Counted from the stretch's first letter, positions 49,100-61,686 are shown. The stretch is 64,000 nucleotides of DNA from Saccopteryx bilineata (GCF_036850765.1 NC_089492.1:106721022-106785021), one strand, 5' to 3'. Notes: generated by a model from the sequence alone, not told the origin. Translations and numbers: made by a program.

Positions 49100-51271
49100 C
49101 ATTTTTCTGTACAGAAAAGGAAAACGTGCTGGGATTCATGCCCTCACTGGAAAACTTAATAAGGAAGTGTCTGAATTTGCTGTTTACCAGAGATATACTA
49201 AATAAATCTTTTGTTAGTTTCAATTACTCCTAAAGTGCAGGAAAGAAGAAAATTCTATGTCTCCTTTCCTTCTAGCTTTTGAGTTTCTTTCTGGCTTTCC
49301 TTCTCTGGGCTGAGGGGCCACTGAGTATTCACACTATCTTTCCTGCTTCCTCAGTCTTTTCTCAATCTCTAAATTGATTTCCATTTTCTACTTACACTAC
49401 CATCCTTATAAGAATCCCTTTGGTCTCCTGCTATTTCTTTTCTCATCTTGTATTTTGTGCATCATTTGTTTTTCCTAAAAACTTCTTTTCCTTATCAGCA
49501 AAATCTAAAGAATACACTACTTGACTGAGAATAAGACCTGGCTTCATTGGCTTTCTCCCTGTTCCTAGCAATACCAATATGCAAATCAGTTCCATTTTCT
49601 TTTTTTTTTTTTTTCTCTTTCTGTAAAGTGGCATATTATTGTTTTCCATAGTTTCCATAAAAGTATTTAGTCTCATTTAAAAAAAGAGAGAGATATGGAA
49701 TAGCATAATTATATCTACTTGAAAATAATGTAAGAGATTACAATTAAATTGAAATAAGAATGACAAACCACCATGTAGTTTTCCTTTGAAGTAAATTCTA
49801 TTTGCCTGACCACTGAGTTAAAATACAGTAGGTAGCGATTATACTAAGGAGGAAAAGAATGCAGTGTGGATGCTAGCCTTAATGGGTTAGGTGGCACTAG
49901 ATTTGAGCCCTTCTAAGATTTAGACTTATTAAAATACAGGTATTTTAATGTTCTTGTGTAAATGATCTTTTCTGACCATTGTTCATCTGTTTTGGCTGCA
50001 GGTTCCAGGGAGTTGGGCCATTTTCAAGCCAGAGTGTTTATGAAAGAAGGCAACGCTGACATCCTTGAGTGCCTGAGGGGGCACAGGGAGCCTTCTCCTA
50101 AGGTCAGTGGTAGTAATGCTGGCCTGGCAGCAGCTGCAAGATACCTTTCAGCGCAAAATCTGTCTAGCCCTTTAATTTGCGTTTCAGTTTTTTATTTGAA
50201 AGTCCTCTCTAGAAACATTTAAATCAAAAAAATTCCCACTTTCACTGAATATAAACATAGGTATAAAATGGTATGTATGGTATCTCTCAACATTTAATTT
50301 AACTGTGTGATTCTGTCTATATATTGACATGTATTCATTTTCAAAACACGAAAAAGGCGTACACCAAAATGATAACAATGATTATATCTAACCAATGGAA
50401 TCACAAGTAATTTTATTTTGAAATTTTTACTGCATTTTTATATAATCCTAAATATATAAACATGCATTAATTTTATAATCAGGGAATAATCATATATATG
50501 TATATATTTTTTAAAGAAAAACATTCCTTCTATACCTGCTAAATGCTACCTGTTTTGTCAACCAGTTTATAAATTTTCCAATGAGATTTGAAATAGTGCA
50601 CTTTTAAAACTAAATTTGAGTTAAGTGTTTCAAATAATAACTCTCAGCATGTGGGAACTAGAGGTTCTAACAAAGCAGAATTTAACATAGAGCCTTAAAC
50701 AGTGGGGAAAATCCAATTTGGGAAAAACACTTTTGTCCATTACATCTCACTCCTGTTATTTTTTTCTCTTTCTCCCCACAAAGAGAACACAGAAGATTTC
50801 AAATTCTGTTTTTGGACATACAAGAACAACACCTTAAACAAAAAATACACTAGCCTGCATGATAATACGACTCTCACATTTCTTGCTCAAGTCTTACAGA
50901 ACTTCCACATTCACAGTGATGGGGTTCAGAACACCCTGTTCCAAAATATGGGCCATTGACCCATTAAATACTGAAGCTGGAGGAGTTTGAAAACACTGCA
51001 GATGAAGGAAGATCACTGTGACCTCCTTCCATAGCACTTCCCTGAAACAGGTCACAAACCTCACATGTGAAAGGTGCTCTCCCTGCACCAGGAGGAAGAA
51101 AGACACTTCTATCACCAGAAAAGAGAAATTTGGGGCTAGAATATTACATAAACAATGTTAAACTAACCCTTGTTTTCCTAGTTACTTCTTCATCATTTCC
51201 TACCCTCAACTCAAATCCCTTTGTCTTGTCAATTTTTCCCAAATTTACTATTTTATTGTTTAAAAGGCATG
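49100..51271. other. Unassigned intron
   Basis: An 86-codon plus frame at 49962-50222 follows a GGCTGCAG that could act as an acceptor. I see no known domain or donor, and do not call it. Confidence 0.55.
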
Positions 51272-51281
51272 AAAGCTTCTT

Positions 51282-51572
51282 TTTGTGTGTGTGACAGAGA
51301 CAGATAGGGACAGACAACAGGAAGGGATTGAGATGGAAAGCATCAATTCTTTGTTACGGCACTTCAGTTTCTCATGGATTGCTTTCTCATATGTGCCTTG
51401 ACCAGGGGGCTATAGCAGCCCGAGTGACCACTTGCTCAAGCCAGCGACCTTGGGCTCAAGCTGGTGAGCCTTGCTCAAACCAGATGAGCCTGTGCTCAAA
51501 CTGGCGACCCTGGGATCTCAAACCTGGGTCCTCCACGTCCCAGTTGGACACTCTATCGACTGTGCCACCATA
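51282..51572 (-). mobile_element. tRNA-derived SINE (type C)
   Basis: Minus-strand copy with CATATGTGCCTTGACCAGGG and CAAACCTGGGTCCTCC. A perfect 10-bp duplication, AAAGCTTCTT, lies at 51272-51281 and 51573-51582. Confidence 0.9.
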
Positions 51573-51582
51573 AAAGCTTCTT

Positions 51583-52775
51583 GCTCAGGTCATACTTCAA
51601 TGGATCTTCATTCTCTTGTGTGGATTCTCCCATGTACATGGAAAAATGCAGTAAAAGTTGTACAATTTTTTTTTTCTGTTAATCTGTCTTTGTCAATTTA
51701 ATTTCAGACCCAGTCAGGGGCCCTAAACTGTTTCCTCCCTCACAACATCAAAGGAAGTTTGCTTTGTGAGGTAAAAATAATATACTTAGGAATCATGTAG
51801 GAGAACCCCAGATTCCATATAGTTTAGGTGGGTGTGGTTAAAAAAGACTAGGGGATGAATGAGATGTTTGATGATCACCATCAGCTTCCTCTTTTGTATG
51901 ACTAGACTTTAAGCCACCAACTGCAGCGTAAGTGGGTGAAAAGCAAAAGAGATTTAAAGATTATTTTGTAAACATTTAAAAATTTAATAATTATAGCTAC
52001 ATACAGTCACTAACTAGACTGAGAAACAATATTTCTATAAAAGCCTATTTCTAGACACTACTTTTTCAGTGGTGTGAAAATTTTCTTAAATTTAGCAACA
52101 TTATTGTTTTTATATGGATTCTTCTAAACTATTCAAAGGTATTTAAAATCTGAAATATTTATCTATTAAATTGCTCACTAATCTTTTCTTCCACAAAAGT
52201 AAAAGGTATACCACAATTCATCATAATTCAGAACTATCAAACTTTGAATTCAAAGATAAAGAGATTTTTCTCATTATACACAGTTTATGGACATCATAAA
52301 ATTGTAGCAGACAAGCAAATTACACACTTGTATGGATATAAATTTTTAAAGCATTCTTTCAAACACTCAGTTCATTTGTGTGTATGCATGTAATTATGCA
52401 TACTAAATATATAATTGCATATTTACAATGAGGTAATGTATATGATAAGAATTCTGAATACCCAAAAAAGTATTACACATAAGTAATAATAGAAGAAAAC
52501 AGTGTTTAAAGTACTGGACAACATGTAGATAAAACACAAACATACCAATATTTTACAAATAACTTGTCAGTTAGCTGATTTAAATTGCCTTTTAAAACTC
52601 CTATGAAATCAAGCAGTTATATCTAGTTGTCAATAATGGAAAGTATCATGGTTAAACTTAAGGATGACAGACTATGATGTATTTTGTCTATGCCTCACTG
52701 CTTAGAACTATAAGCAAGATTCAGAAGAGGAAAAACTGGTGGTAATCATTTCATTTCATTTCTTTCTTTCACTCC
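51583..52775. other. Unassigned intron
   Basis: Nothing recognised. Confidence 0.6.
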
Positions 52776-53489
52776 TGGAAAGCCAGTAGCTGCGGCCACC
52801 ATCACAGCTGCCTGGCCCGTGCAGGTTCACATTTGCTTCAGACAGACGGTAATGAAACAGCAGAACCAAGAACTGGTGGGCCACTACCTCTAATCCTAGC
52901 TTGTACCTTGTGGGCGAGAAAATACACATAGTAGGAAAACACTTCCCTTTCCATTCAGGGCTCCCAAAGCCACTGACTCATCTGAGTTTCCTAGAATCAA
53001 AGGTCCCATCAGCCTTATTTACCTAATTTCCCCATCTCCTTCTCACTGCACAAACTCTGCACAAACTGGCTTCTCCTTCAGCACTCCGCCATCTTGTCTG
53101 CCTCTCTTCTGCAATGCTGATGGCAGGATCTGAGCAAGAGAGCCCCCGGTTGGCTTCATTTTATAGTGTAGAAATTAAAGCCCTTAAGCCAATATACAAA
53201 TAAGGAAGTCTCTGATACAAAGCCACTTATCTGAGGCATTAATGGGATTTCTCATAAGAGTGCACCACCCCACATCATGCAACAGACAAGGGTGTGGGGA
53301 AAACTTCAGTTATGAGAAGATCTTAGTATTAAAAGGGTGGGAAAGGCTTAGTTTTAAAACCAAGCCTTAGGCTATAAAGACCTTGCCAACCTACAGCCTG
53401 TCTCCCACACTGAATGTAAACTATAAGTGAGCAAACACATATATCCTATTTACAAACTTATTTGACTAACAACCCCCCAAATTTGAACA
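52776..53489 (-). repeat. LTR, same family (copy 2)
   Basis: On the minus strand it starts TGTTCAAATTTGGGGGG and ends GCTACTGGCTTTCCA. It shares TCAAATAAGTTTGTA with the 13703-14317 copy, and the TTTGATTCTAGGAAACTCAG and CACTATAAAATG (TATA-like, near 53160-53171) blocks with the copies further right. No matching flanks found. Confidence 0.75.
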
Positions 53490-53795
53490 GCCATTCAAAA
53501 TTATCTCTTTTTTATTTTTTTTACATGCAATGGAACCACAGAATGTAGTTAGGGGTGGCTGTTATAAAATTCTATTTTCTTCTATCTTACTTTTAAATTG
53601 TACTTTCTATCTCAACTATAAGGTGTTAAAATATATTAGAACAAGGCGAAATCCAATGAGAGCAAGTTATACATTTAATAAGGTTTTTTAGGTCACTGTC
53701 ATGCAAACATACAACTCAAGCTATACTTTTTTGAGTACATGGAGAGATTTCAAAAAATATTTATAGATCAATGGCAAAAACTGTTCATGGGCATT

Positions 53796-54694
53796 CGTAA
53801 AGCCAGTAGCCACGGCCACTACCACAGCAGCCTGGCCCATGCAGGTTCGCATTGGATTCGGACAGTCGGTAAAGAAACAACGGAGCCAAGAACTGATGGG
53901 CCATCACCTTTAATCCTAGCTTGCACCCGGCGGGCAAGTAAAAATATACACTGGGTTCCAAAACCCACTCACATTCAGAGCTCACAAAGCTACTGACGCC
54001 TGACCAGGCGGTGGCGCAGTGGATAGAGCGTCGGACTGGGATGCGGAAGACCCAGGTTCGAGACCCCGAGGTCGCCAGCTTGAGTGAGGGCTCATCTGGT
54101 TGAGCCCAACGTCGCTGGCTCAAACAAGGGGTTACTTGGTCTGCTGAAGGTCTGTGGTCAAGGCACATAAAATTAAAAAAAAAAAAAAAAGCTACTGACT
54201 TATCTGAGTTTCCTAGAATCAAAGGTTTCTAGTCAACTCTGTTCCCCATCTCCTTCCTTCTCCCTGCACAAACTCTGCACAAACTGGCTTCTCACTCAGC
54301 ACTCCGCCATCTTGGCTGCTTCTCCTGGCCTCTTCCACATGGCCTTTCTCTGCTCTCCTCTCTGCTCTCTCCTCTAATGTTAATCCCAGGAACCAAGAGC
54401 GCAAGCTTCCATTCTGCCCCCATTTTATAGTGTAGAAATCAAAACCTTTAATCCAATATACAAAATAGGGAAGTCTCTAATACAAAGTCACTTATCAGAG
54501 ACATGATAGGATTGTACCACCCCACATCAAAAAGGGTGGGAAAGGCTTAATCCCAAAACCAAGTCCCAGGCTGCAAGGATTCTGCCTTGCCCACAGCCCA
54601 CAGAGACACACATTAATATCACCTGGGCAACGGCCTCCACGTGGGCAGCGCCATCTTTAACAAAGTGAGTGTAATACATTTTATCCGCCCAACA
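53796..54694 (-). repeat. LTR, same family (copy 3), interrupted by a SINE
   Basis: On the minus strand it starts TGTTGGGCGGATAAAATG and ends CTGGCTTTACG. A type C SINE with its duplication (53986-54199) interrupts it. TATA-like CACTATAAAATG lies near 54422-54433. Sequence just outside its start (AACATAGGGGTGGAT on the minus strand) resembles a polypurine tract, so this could be a 3' LTR. Confidence 0.8.
53998..54187 (+). mobile_element. tRNA-derived SINE (type C), short form, inside the LTR
   Basis: CGCCTGACCAGGCGGTGGCG with well-kept box A and B (GGTTCGAGACC). It lacks the usual 3' body after AAGGCACATA and ends in poly-A. A perfect 12-bp duplication, AAAGCTACTGAC, lies at 53986-53997 and 54188-54199. 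High CpG retention suggests it is young. Confidence 0.92.
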
Positions 54695-54842
54695 ATCCAC
54701 CCCTATGTTCACTTTACTACCCACAATTTACATCACCAGCATCCCTGTGCAAGGAAATTACGCACATTACACAAATTACAACAGCACAAATCATACAGTT
54801 TCAACAATCACAAAGGTACACTTCATGAGTCTCTGAGCACTT
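54695..54842 (-). other. Short spacer between inverted LTRs, possibly proviral internal sequence
   Basis: About 150 bp between copy 3 and copy 4. On the minus strand it ends in the purine-rich AACATAGGGGTGGAT next to the LTR start. No protein similarity seen. Confidence 0.4.
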
Positions 54843-55157
54843 TGCCAAAAGCCAGTTAGTGCAGAGTTTGTGTAGAGAGAAGGAAGGAGATGGGGAACAG
54901 AGGTGAATAAGTCTGGTGAGCTAGAAACCTTTGATTCTAGGAAACTCGGATAAGTCAGTAGCTTTGTGAGCACTGAATGTGTGTTTTGGAGCCCAGTGTG
55001 TGTTTTTACTTGCCCGCTGGGGGCAAGCTAGAATTAAAGATGACAGCCCATCAGTTTTTGGCTCCATTGTTTCTTTACTGACTGTCCGAATCCAATGCGA
55101 ACCTGCATGGGCCGGGCTGCTGTGATAGTGGCCCTAGCCCTGGCTTCTGGCTTTACA
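54843..55157 (+). repeat. LTR, same family (copy 4), 3' portion only
   Basis: From AAGCCAGTTAGTGCAGAGTT to CTGGCTTTACA it matches the last 320 bp of the solo LTR at 62803-63571. Orientation is opposite to copy 3 next door. Confidence 0.85.
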
Positions 55158-55880
55158 TGTACTGGCTTCTGTGTAACATAGTTTCTCAGGATAGAACTGT
55201 GATATGTGTTTCAAAATTGAAGCCAACTGGTTCAGAAGTCTTCATATGTTTTGAATGACAAGGTATTGACCATGGTTTCTATAAGATACACTGAGCAAAA
55301 TAAGAAAAGGTGATTTTTTTTCAACCCCAAAAATATCACCACTCCACTTTTTTTGTTTCTTTAAAGGTCTTAAATAATTGGAAGTGAAAATACTGGACAA
55401 CAATGTTATCTTTTACAATGAACTAACAAATTTAGATGCCAGGGTGACAGTTGAACGAAATTGCCTGAATGGAAAATGAACAGCCGCAAAGTCAACCCCA
55501 GTCTATTTGCCTAATCCTTGTGATATTAACTAGTAGGATGATTATTTCAGCAAGAACCTATAGCTTATAAAAATCTTCTGAAAATCAGTAAAGATGTGAA
55601 GATTGTAACTTCAATAATGATTTGGTGTCAAATATTAGTATAAGTTGTTTTATTCAACATATGCTTTCGATTTCTGAAAATATTAAAGGCAAATATTCAC
55701 ATGGAATCCAAATGCTTTATTTTTGAAAATGCTTTTCTTTTCCAATATCCAGAGTTTCATACATAAAATAAATCTGTGCATGGCTAGTGATCCTGTTATA
55801 ACAGCATTGAGAACACTGTTGTCCCCACAACACTAGATCTTTGTTCAGAGGATTGGGTTACTCTCCCAAATTTTGTTTTT
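55158..55880. other. Unassigned intron
   Basis: Nothing recognised. Confidence 0.6.
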
Positions 55881-55892
55881 CCACAACATATT

Positions 55893-56090
55893 TTTTTACT
55901 TTTTTTCTTTATTCATTTTTAGAGAGGAGAGAGAGAGGGAGAGAGAGAGAGACAGAGACAGAGAAGGGGGGAGGAGCTGGAAGCATCAACTCCCATATGT
56001 GCCTTGACCAGGCAAGCCCAGGGTTTCGAACCGGCGACCTCAGCATTTCCAGGTCAATGCATTATCCACTGCGCCACCACAGGTCAGGCT
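55893..56090 (-). mobile_element. tRNA-derived SINE (type B)
   Basis: Minus-strand copy with CTGCGCCACCACAGGTCAGG at its head end and a long GAGA tract. A perfect 12-bp duplication, CCACAACATATT, lies at 55881-55892 and 56091-56102. Confidence 0.93.
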
Positions 56091-56102
56091 CCACAACATA
56101 TT

Positions 56103-56717
56103 GACACTTCATTATGCCAATTAATTATTTATTCTTTGAGTGTCTTCTAATTCATGTACCGTACATGTCTAATCACTAACCATCTTGATGAAACTCACTA
56201 CTTAATTTTGGGTAAATTCTGAAACCCTTATTTACTCTAAATATAACTCCTTTAAATTAAAAAAAATGGCTAATTCTACTTTTAGAATTTTGAATATTTA
56301 GTTATCAAATAAATATATAAATATTTGTAACAAAATTAACTGTATAAAAATAGCATCAAAAGCCATATTTGTTGAACTTGTCCTGTATTTCACAGAATGA
56401 GTTGAACCATTCATTCACCATGTTTTATGTAAAGGTCATGTTACAGCCCATTATTACTACTTTGCAAAGAAACACAATTCTGTAATTTTACTGACCAGTT
56501 TAAATCAGATGACTAAACTGGAAAATGGAAATATTTAGAGAAGAGGGGCCTATGTATTCAAGCAATGCTTACTCAATCACAGAAAGGTGAGACACTCAAC
56601 AGGACCAGAAATAAAAGGCTCTTTGATGCCTTTTGGATTTTAAGAAGGTGTTATGTATTTGCAGCTCAATTTTTATACCCTCATAGTCCTTTACCTTATG
56701 AAAAACATACCGCTGTT
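56103..56717. other. Unassigned intron
   Basis: Nothing recognised. Confidence 0.6.
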
Positions 56718-57050
56718 GGCCCTGGCCAGTGGCTCAGTGGATAGAACATTGGCCCGGTATATGGATGTCCTGTGTTTGATTCCCAGTCAGGACACACAGG
56801 AGAAGCAACCACCTGCTTCTCCTCCCTTTCTCTTCCTCTTTCCCTCCTGCAGTCAGTGGCTCAATTGGTTTGAGCATGGCCCCAGGTGCTGAGGATAGCT
56901 GATTGGTCTGAATGCATCAGCCTTGGGAGTTAAAAATAGCTCAGTACCGGAGCATCAGCCCCACACAGGGTTGCTGGCTGGATCCCAGTAAGGGTATATG
57001 CGGGAGTCTGCCTCACTATTTCCCCTCCTCTCACACACAAAAAATAAAAT
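56718..57050 (+). mobile_element. Older tRNA-derived SINE related to Rhin-1
   Basis: GGCCCTGGCCAGTGGCTCAG head, CACACAGGAGAAGCAACCAC body, then a second stretch (GTCAGTGGCTCAATTGGTTT) not found in the other type A copies, ending TATGCGGGAGTCTGCCTCAC and an A-rich tail. It may be an older or dimeric subfamily. Flanks CGCTGTT/TGCTGTT are weakly alike. Confidence 0.75.
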
Positions 57051-58288
57051 GCTGCTGTTAAATAAATAAATCAGTTTAATACATATTCAGAGGGTACATA
57101 TAGATAAGGAGTCATGTGAGTTCTTTCTTTCTTAAGAACATTGGAAACCATATTGTTCGGCCAACAAAAGACCCCACATCCTTCCTTTTTTTTTAAGCCA
57201 GGAGCTAGTAAATATGTAGTGTCCAGGCCATATTAGTTTTGAGTACTAAGCTCAAAAGAGAAGTCAACAAATACACTTTAAGTATTTTAGAAGGATGTCC
57301 TCATGACAAATCGACCTGAATTGATTTTGTAGCAAACCCAGCAAAGCACCAAGTGCCTCTAAGGTTACAGTGTCGTGTGTCTGCTCACACATCTTCAAGC
57401 TAAGGACTTCTGGGTGGGTGGTCCAGGAGGTGCCTCCACCCTTATTTTTCTTTATACTTTTGATGCAATGACCTTCAATGTGTTGCACATTCTTCTATAT
57501 AATCTACCATTTATAAGAAATGTGTATTTAATACACTGTGAGGGGAGGGGGAAAACCCATGAACTTCTTGATGGCAATTAAATGACCAGCGTTCTTAGGG
57601 CCCTGGATATCTATGGAAAGCTGCCACATCTCTCTAAACATCAAATAGTATTGGAGTCAGACACATCGACTATGGATAGTGCCTTCTATAAAAACTATCT
57701 CAGTATGCCACTTATAATCTGAGAGAAATAACCTAAATTGAGCCCAAAGGGTCATAGATGGCTACTACATTTTTTTTAATTAAAGCTCTCTATGGGGCAG
57801 TTGTGTTTACATTTATTAAACAGTAGATTACTGAGTATGATGGCACTTCTTTTACCATATCATAAAAAGAAATCTACAAAAGTATAATATAAAAACTAAA
57901 AAATGAAACTGCGACTTTACTAAGCAAAAGACCATTCAGTGTTTAAATCAGTACAGTAAAGTGGGGTTCAATGAGACTGTAGGAAAATATTTTGAGTAGG
58001 TCAATCAAGGCTTCTTGGAATAATTTTAGTATGAAATTATTTAAAATATAAAGAACTTAATGATGACTCACCAACCTGGCAAATCATTAAAAGAGTTTAG
58101 AAATAATATTTTAGTTACAAACAAGATACACTCATGAAATAATAATTCCTCAGATTTAAAAATGTCCTGCTCATCCAATTATGCCACAAATCATTCATTC
58201 ATCCTTCTTACCAAGTTCAAGTTTTTCTGCACTTATTTTATAATTTAAGATTAAAAAATATGTACCATATGTATATATTTTTACCAAG
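57051..58288. other. Unassigned intron
   Basis: About 57190-57230 (GCCAGGAGCTAGTAAATATG ... CCAGGCCATA) faintly resembles an old hAT relic. Nothing firm. Confidence 0.5.
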
Positions 58289-58405
58289 AGATTAGTGAAA
58301 TTATATACACATAACACATTATAGAGAGCAGAAAAGTTAATCCTGGAGGGAAAGGGGGAAGGTGTTGCGGGGAGGGGGGAAGGAGGGAAAAAGAAAAAAA
58401 ATGAG
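58289..58405 (+). mobile_element. LINE-1 3' UTR fragment
   Basis: AGATTAGTGAAATTATATAC and TATAGAGAGCAGAAAAGTTA followed by the GGAGGGAAAGGGGG tract match 7780-7880 of the large L1. Truncated at both sides. Confidence 0.7.
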
Positions 58406-58833
58406 GAAAAATAATGTATATATATATACCATATGTGGGTGTTCAAAGAAACAACCTCCTATCTGTGGCATCATTTGTCAGAGGCTATCAGCTAACATGT
58501 TCTTGTTCCATGGGAACAACTCTTCAAATCATTGGCCCATTCAAAATAGAAATAATTGTGGTGGTGTTAATGCCTGTACCCTCTCCACCAAATGACCCAT
58601 CAGTTGCTTGTCAAATGACACACCATCTATGAAACTACACTAAGACACTGGTCATTACCAAGTTTATAATGTCTCAATATTTTACACTTCATGGTAATAT
58701 AGACCCAACCTAAATAATAATAGTTTAAAAGTTAACAAAATTTATCAGTATAATATATATTAATCTGATAATAATTAGCACTCGGCATAACCACCTAGTA
58801 TATTTGTTGATAGTAATAAAGAAATATTCAAAG
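58406..58833. other. Unassigned intron
   Basis: Nothing recognised. Confidence 0.6.
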
Positions 58834-58843
58834 CAGGAGAATT

Positions 58844-59241
58844 GGCCCTGGCTGGTTGGCTCAGTGGTAGAGCATCAGCCTGGCGTGCAGGAGTCCCGGT
58901 TCGATTCCTGTCCAGGGCACACAGGAGAAGCACCCATCTGCTTCTCCACCCCTCCCCCTCTCCTTCCTCTCTGTCTCTCTCTTCCCCTCCCGCAGCCAAG
59001 GCTCCATTGGAGCAAAGATAGCCTGGGCGCTGAGGATGGCTCTGTGGCCTCTGCCTCAGGCACTAGAATGGCTCTGGATGCAACAGAGATGACGCCCCAG
59101 AGGGGCAGAGCATCACCGCCTGGTGGGCATGCCAGGTGGATCCCGGTCGGGTGCATGTGGGAGTCTGTCTGACTGCCTCCCCATTTCCAGCTTCAGAAAA
59201 ATGCAAAAAACAAACAAACAAACAAACAAACAAACAAAAAA
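58844..59241 (+). mobile_element. tRNA-derived SINE, Rhin-1-like (type A)
   Basis: Full-length copy: GGCCCTGGCTGGTTGGCTCA, box B GGTTCGATTCC, and a tail grown into a (CAAA)n microsatellite at about 59210-59238. Duplication CAGGAGAATT at 58834-58843 and 59242-59251. Confidence 0.93.
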
Positions 59242-59251
59242 CAGGAGAATT

Positions 59252-60149
59252 AAGTACCAAAAATATTTTATGCATCTGACTTCCTTTTCCACTCAGAATT
59301 AACTCTTTTTGGTGCCTGAGGATCATGATAGCTATGAAGAATTATCCTTGCCTAGGCAAGTTATTAATAAGATAATAATTTATTAACTAAAATGTTTACA
59401 GGAGTGCCTTATGATATGACTCTGATGAAGCTTTTTGAGGAAGTCAAACTGAAGATGAATTCTGCCATTTTATTAAAGACAGACATAAAGCCTTAAGTAG
59501 TGACTGTTGATAGACTAGTTTAAAAGATGAAATATTGACTTTGTAGCTATTATTGTTGACAACATGGCAAGACTCATTTTCAAATTAGTAAAGATAATGA
59601 AATATTAAGTGATTCATAAATCACAATAGAAAGCAGGGCAGATTAAGTAAATATAGCTTGACAACATTATCTCAAAGGAGATCAATTTTTAAATAATTTA
59701 ATAGGGCAGTAATGCTAAAACACTAAGTTTTAACTTTAAATGTTAATTTATCTTGAAATTTTAATTGAAGTTTTCCTCCTATTCAGAGAAAGCACTTTAT
59801 GAAAAAGCTAAGCTCATAAAGCAGGTATATTAGAAGTCAATTATTTGTCACAAAATGCATTATTACTTTAAAAAATGATTCTTAAAAGATTGCTTTAAGT
59901 CAATAAGTTTCAAGTTGTAAATTTCCTAAGATTTCTAAGGAAGCCACTTATCAGAAGCACACTAACCACATGGCCATGTGACATGTGTCATGATGAGTTT
60001 TAGCCTTGTCCCAATAGAGCCTTAGCTCTACGTCGATCAGGCGTCCCAGATTAGACTTCCTCACACAGTGCGACACTCCAGTTTATCAGCAAGGCTGGCA
60101 GCCTCTTCGAGACTACTCTTGAGATGGCTATGAGGATTCTACTTATCAG
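59252..60149. other. Unassigned intron
   Basis: AT-rich to about 59940, then more G+C-rich toward the possible LTR that follows. Confidence 0.55.
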
Positions 60150-60955
60150 TGCCGAGACCAACTGCCACAGGAGGAAAGACACGACTGACACAGAAGTTAG
60201 TAGCAAGAATCACACAGGCGGCCCTGGACGGTTGGCTCAGTGGTAGAGCATCGGCCTGGCGTGCGGAAGTCCCAGGTTCGATTCCCAGCAAGGGCACACA
60301 GGAGAGGTGCCCATCTGCTTCTCCACCCCTCCCCCTCTCCTTCCTCTCTGTCTCTCCCTTCCCCTCCCACAGCCGAGGCTCTATTGGAGCAAAAGATGGC
60401 CTGGGCGCTGGGGATGGCTCCATGGCCTCTGCCTCAGGTGCTAGAGTGGCTCTGGTCTCAACATAGCGACACCCCAGATGGGCAGAGCACCCCCCCCCAG
60501 TGGGCGTGCTGGTCGGGCGCATGCGGGAGTCTGTCTGACTGCCTCCCCGTTTCCAGGTTCAGAAAAATACAAAAAAAAAAAAAAAAAGAATCACACAGGC
60601 AGTTTATTACTCACAAATGGCAGTTTATTACTCACAAATCCTTTCGGCATGCTTGGGTACAGCTTAAGGGGGCCCATCGGCGTGCTCATCTTGGCTGTCC
60701 TTGGTCAGAGCAGCATGGAGACAGTCCATGTCAACAATGGGGTCTGGGTGACCACTGCAGTAGGGGGGCTCCTTAGCTTTAGTACCTTTTCTGGCCAATG
60801 TCTTCTAACAGATGTCAATCTACAGGATTATCATCTCAAACCACCTTTTTGGGAGTTCCTCATAGGGAGCTCTTTTTATGTTAATTTACTGAAATGTCAC
60901 ATTAAGCCACTTTTAAGGTGTTCCTAGGGAAGCTTCTTGTTTATGTTAACCTACA
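60150..60955 (-). repeat. Possible LTR with a SINE inside
   Basis: The block is more G+C-rich than its surroundings. On the minus strand it has GAGTAATAAACTGCC (poly-A-signal-like), then CTTCTGTGTCAGTCGTGTC and TTGGTCTCGGCA, which looks like R/U5 of an LTR. A 21-bp unit, GGCAGTTTATTACTCACAAA plus T, is tandemly doubled at 60598-60639. No duplicated flanks or partner found. Confidence 0.4.
60220..60585 (+). mobile_element. tRNA-derived SINE, Rhin-1-like (type A)
   Basis: Full-length copy, GGCCCTGGACGGTTGGCTCA through CAGGTTCAGAAAAATAC and poly-A. A perfect 15-bp duplication, AAGAATCACACAGGC, lies at 60205-60219 and 60586-60600. The 178-codon frame across it is a composition artefact. Confidence 0.95.
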
Positions 60956-60992
60956 GAGTTATGACATAAGCCATTTCTTATCTATATATAAC

Positions 60993-60993
<1 letters not shown>

Positions 60994-61041
<48 letters not shown>
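60994..61041. repeat. (CA)n microsatellite, about 24 units
   Basis: Uninterrupted alternating CA. Confidence 0.97.
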
Positions 61042-61043
<2 letters not shown>

Positions 61044-61353
61044 AGCCCTGAATTAAAGGCAAAGCCTGGCTATCATATCATATCTGTACATACTAGATTC
61101 ATTCCTATCCAGATGGCATAACTTTATTTGATTTCCTTAATTGCTTTTAATATTATATCCTAATTATTTCTATATATCTTCCATATTTTTCTATATTTCC
61201 TATATATTTAATTACTACAACAGCCTTTGGAGTCCAACAGCAAAACCTTGTTCTGTCCCTTAAGTGAGGAACAGGTCTGTGCTACACAGAGCCTTGGTGA
61301 GTGAAAATGACCTTCTGCTTAAAGTCAAAACCTGTATTTTTATAATCATAGTA
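61042..61353. other. Unassigned intron
   Basis: Nothing recognised. Confidence 0.55.
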
Positions 61354-61369
61354 ATGTCCCAACTCTTTT

Positions 61370-61569
61370 TGGGTTTTTTTGGTTTTTTTTTTTAATTTTA
61401 TTTATTGATTTTTAGAGAGAGGGGAGAGATAGAGAGAGAAATTGAAAGGGGAGGAGCAGGAAGCATCAACTCCCATATGTGCCTTGACCAGGCAAGCCCA
61501 GGGTTTCGAACCGGCAACCTCAGTGTTCCAGGTTGACGCTTTATCCCACTGCGCCACCACAGGTCAGGC
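61370..61569 (-). mobile_element. tRNA-derived SINE (type B)
   Basis: Minus-strand copy with CACTGCGCCACCACAGGTCA at its head. A perfect 16-bp duplication, ATGTCCCAACTCTTTT, lies at 61354-61369 and 61570-61585. Confidence 0.93.
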
Positions 61570-61686
61570 ATGTCCCAACTCTTTTGTGTATGTGTGGTAC
61601 TGTTGAAGATGCAATGAAAAAATAACAGAGAAATATCCAATAAATACTGGTAAATATCATTTAAATATTAGATACTGTCATTATTA

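Noticed and set aside
49962..50222. 86-codon frame after a GGCTGCAG
   Set aside because: Acceptor-like only; no donor, known domain or conservation evidence available.
60240..60776. 178-codon plus-strand open frame, and similar frames at 3483, 9282, 45067 and 58804
   Set aside because: All fall in Rhin-1-like SINE bodies, whose composition gives open frames in several registers.
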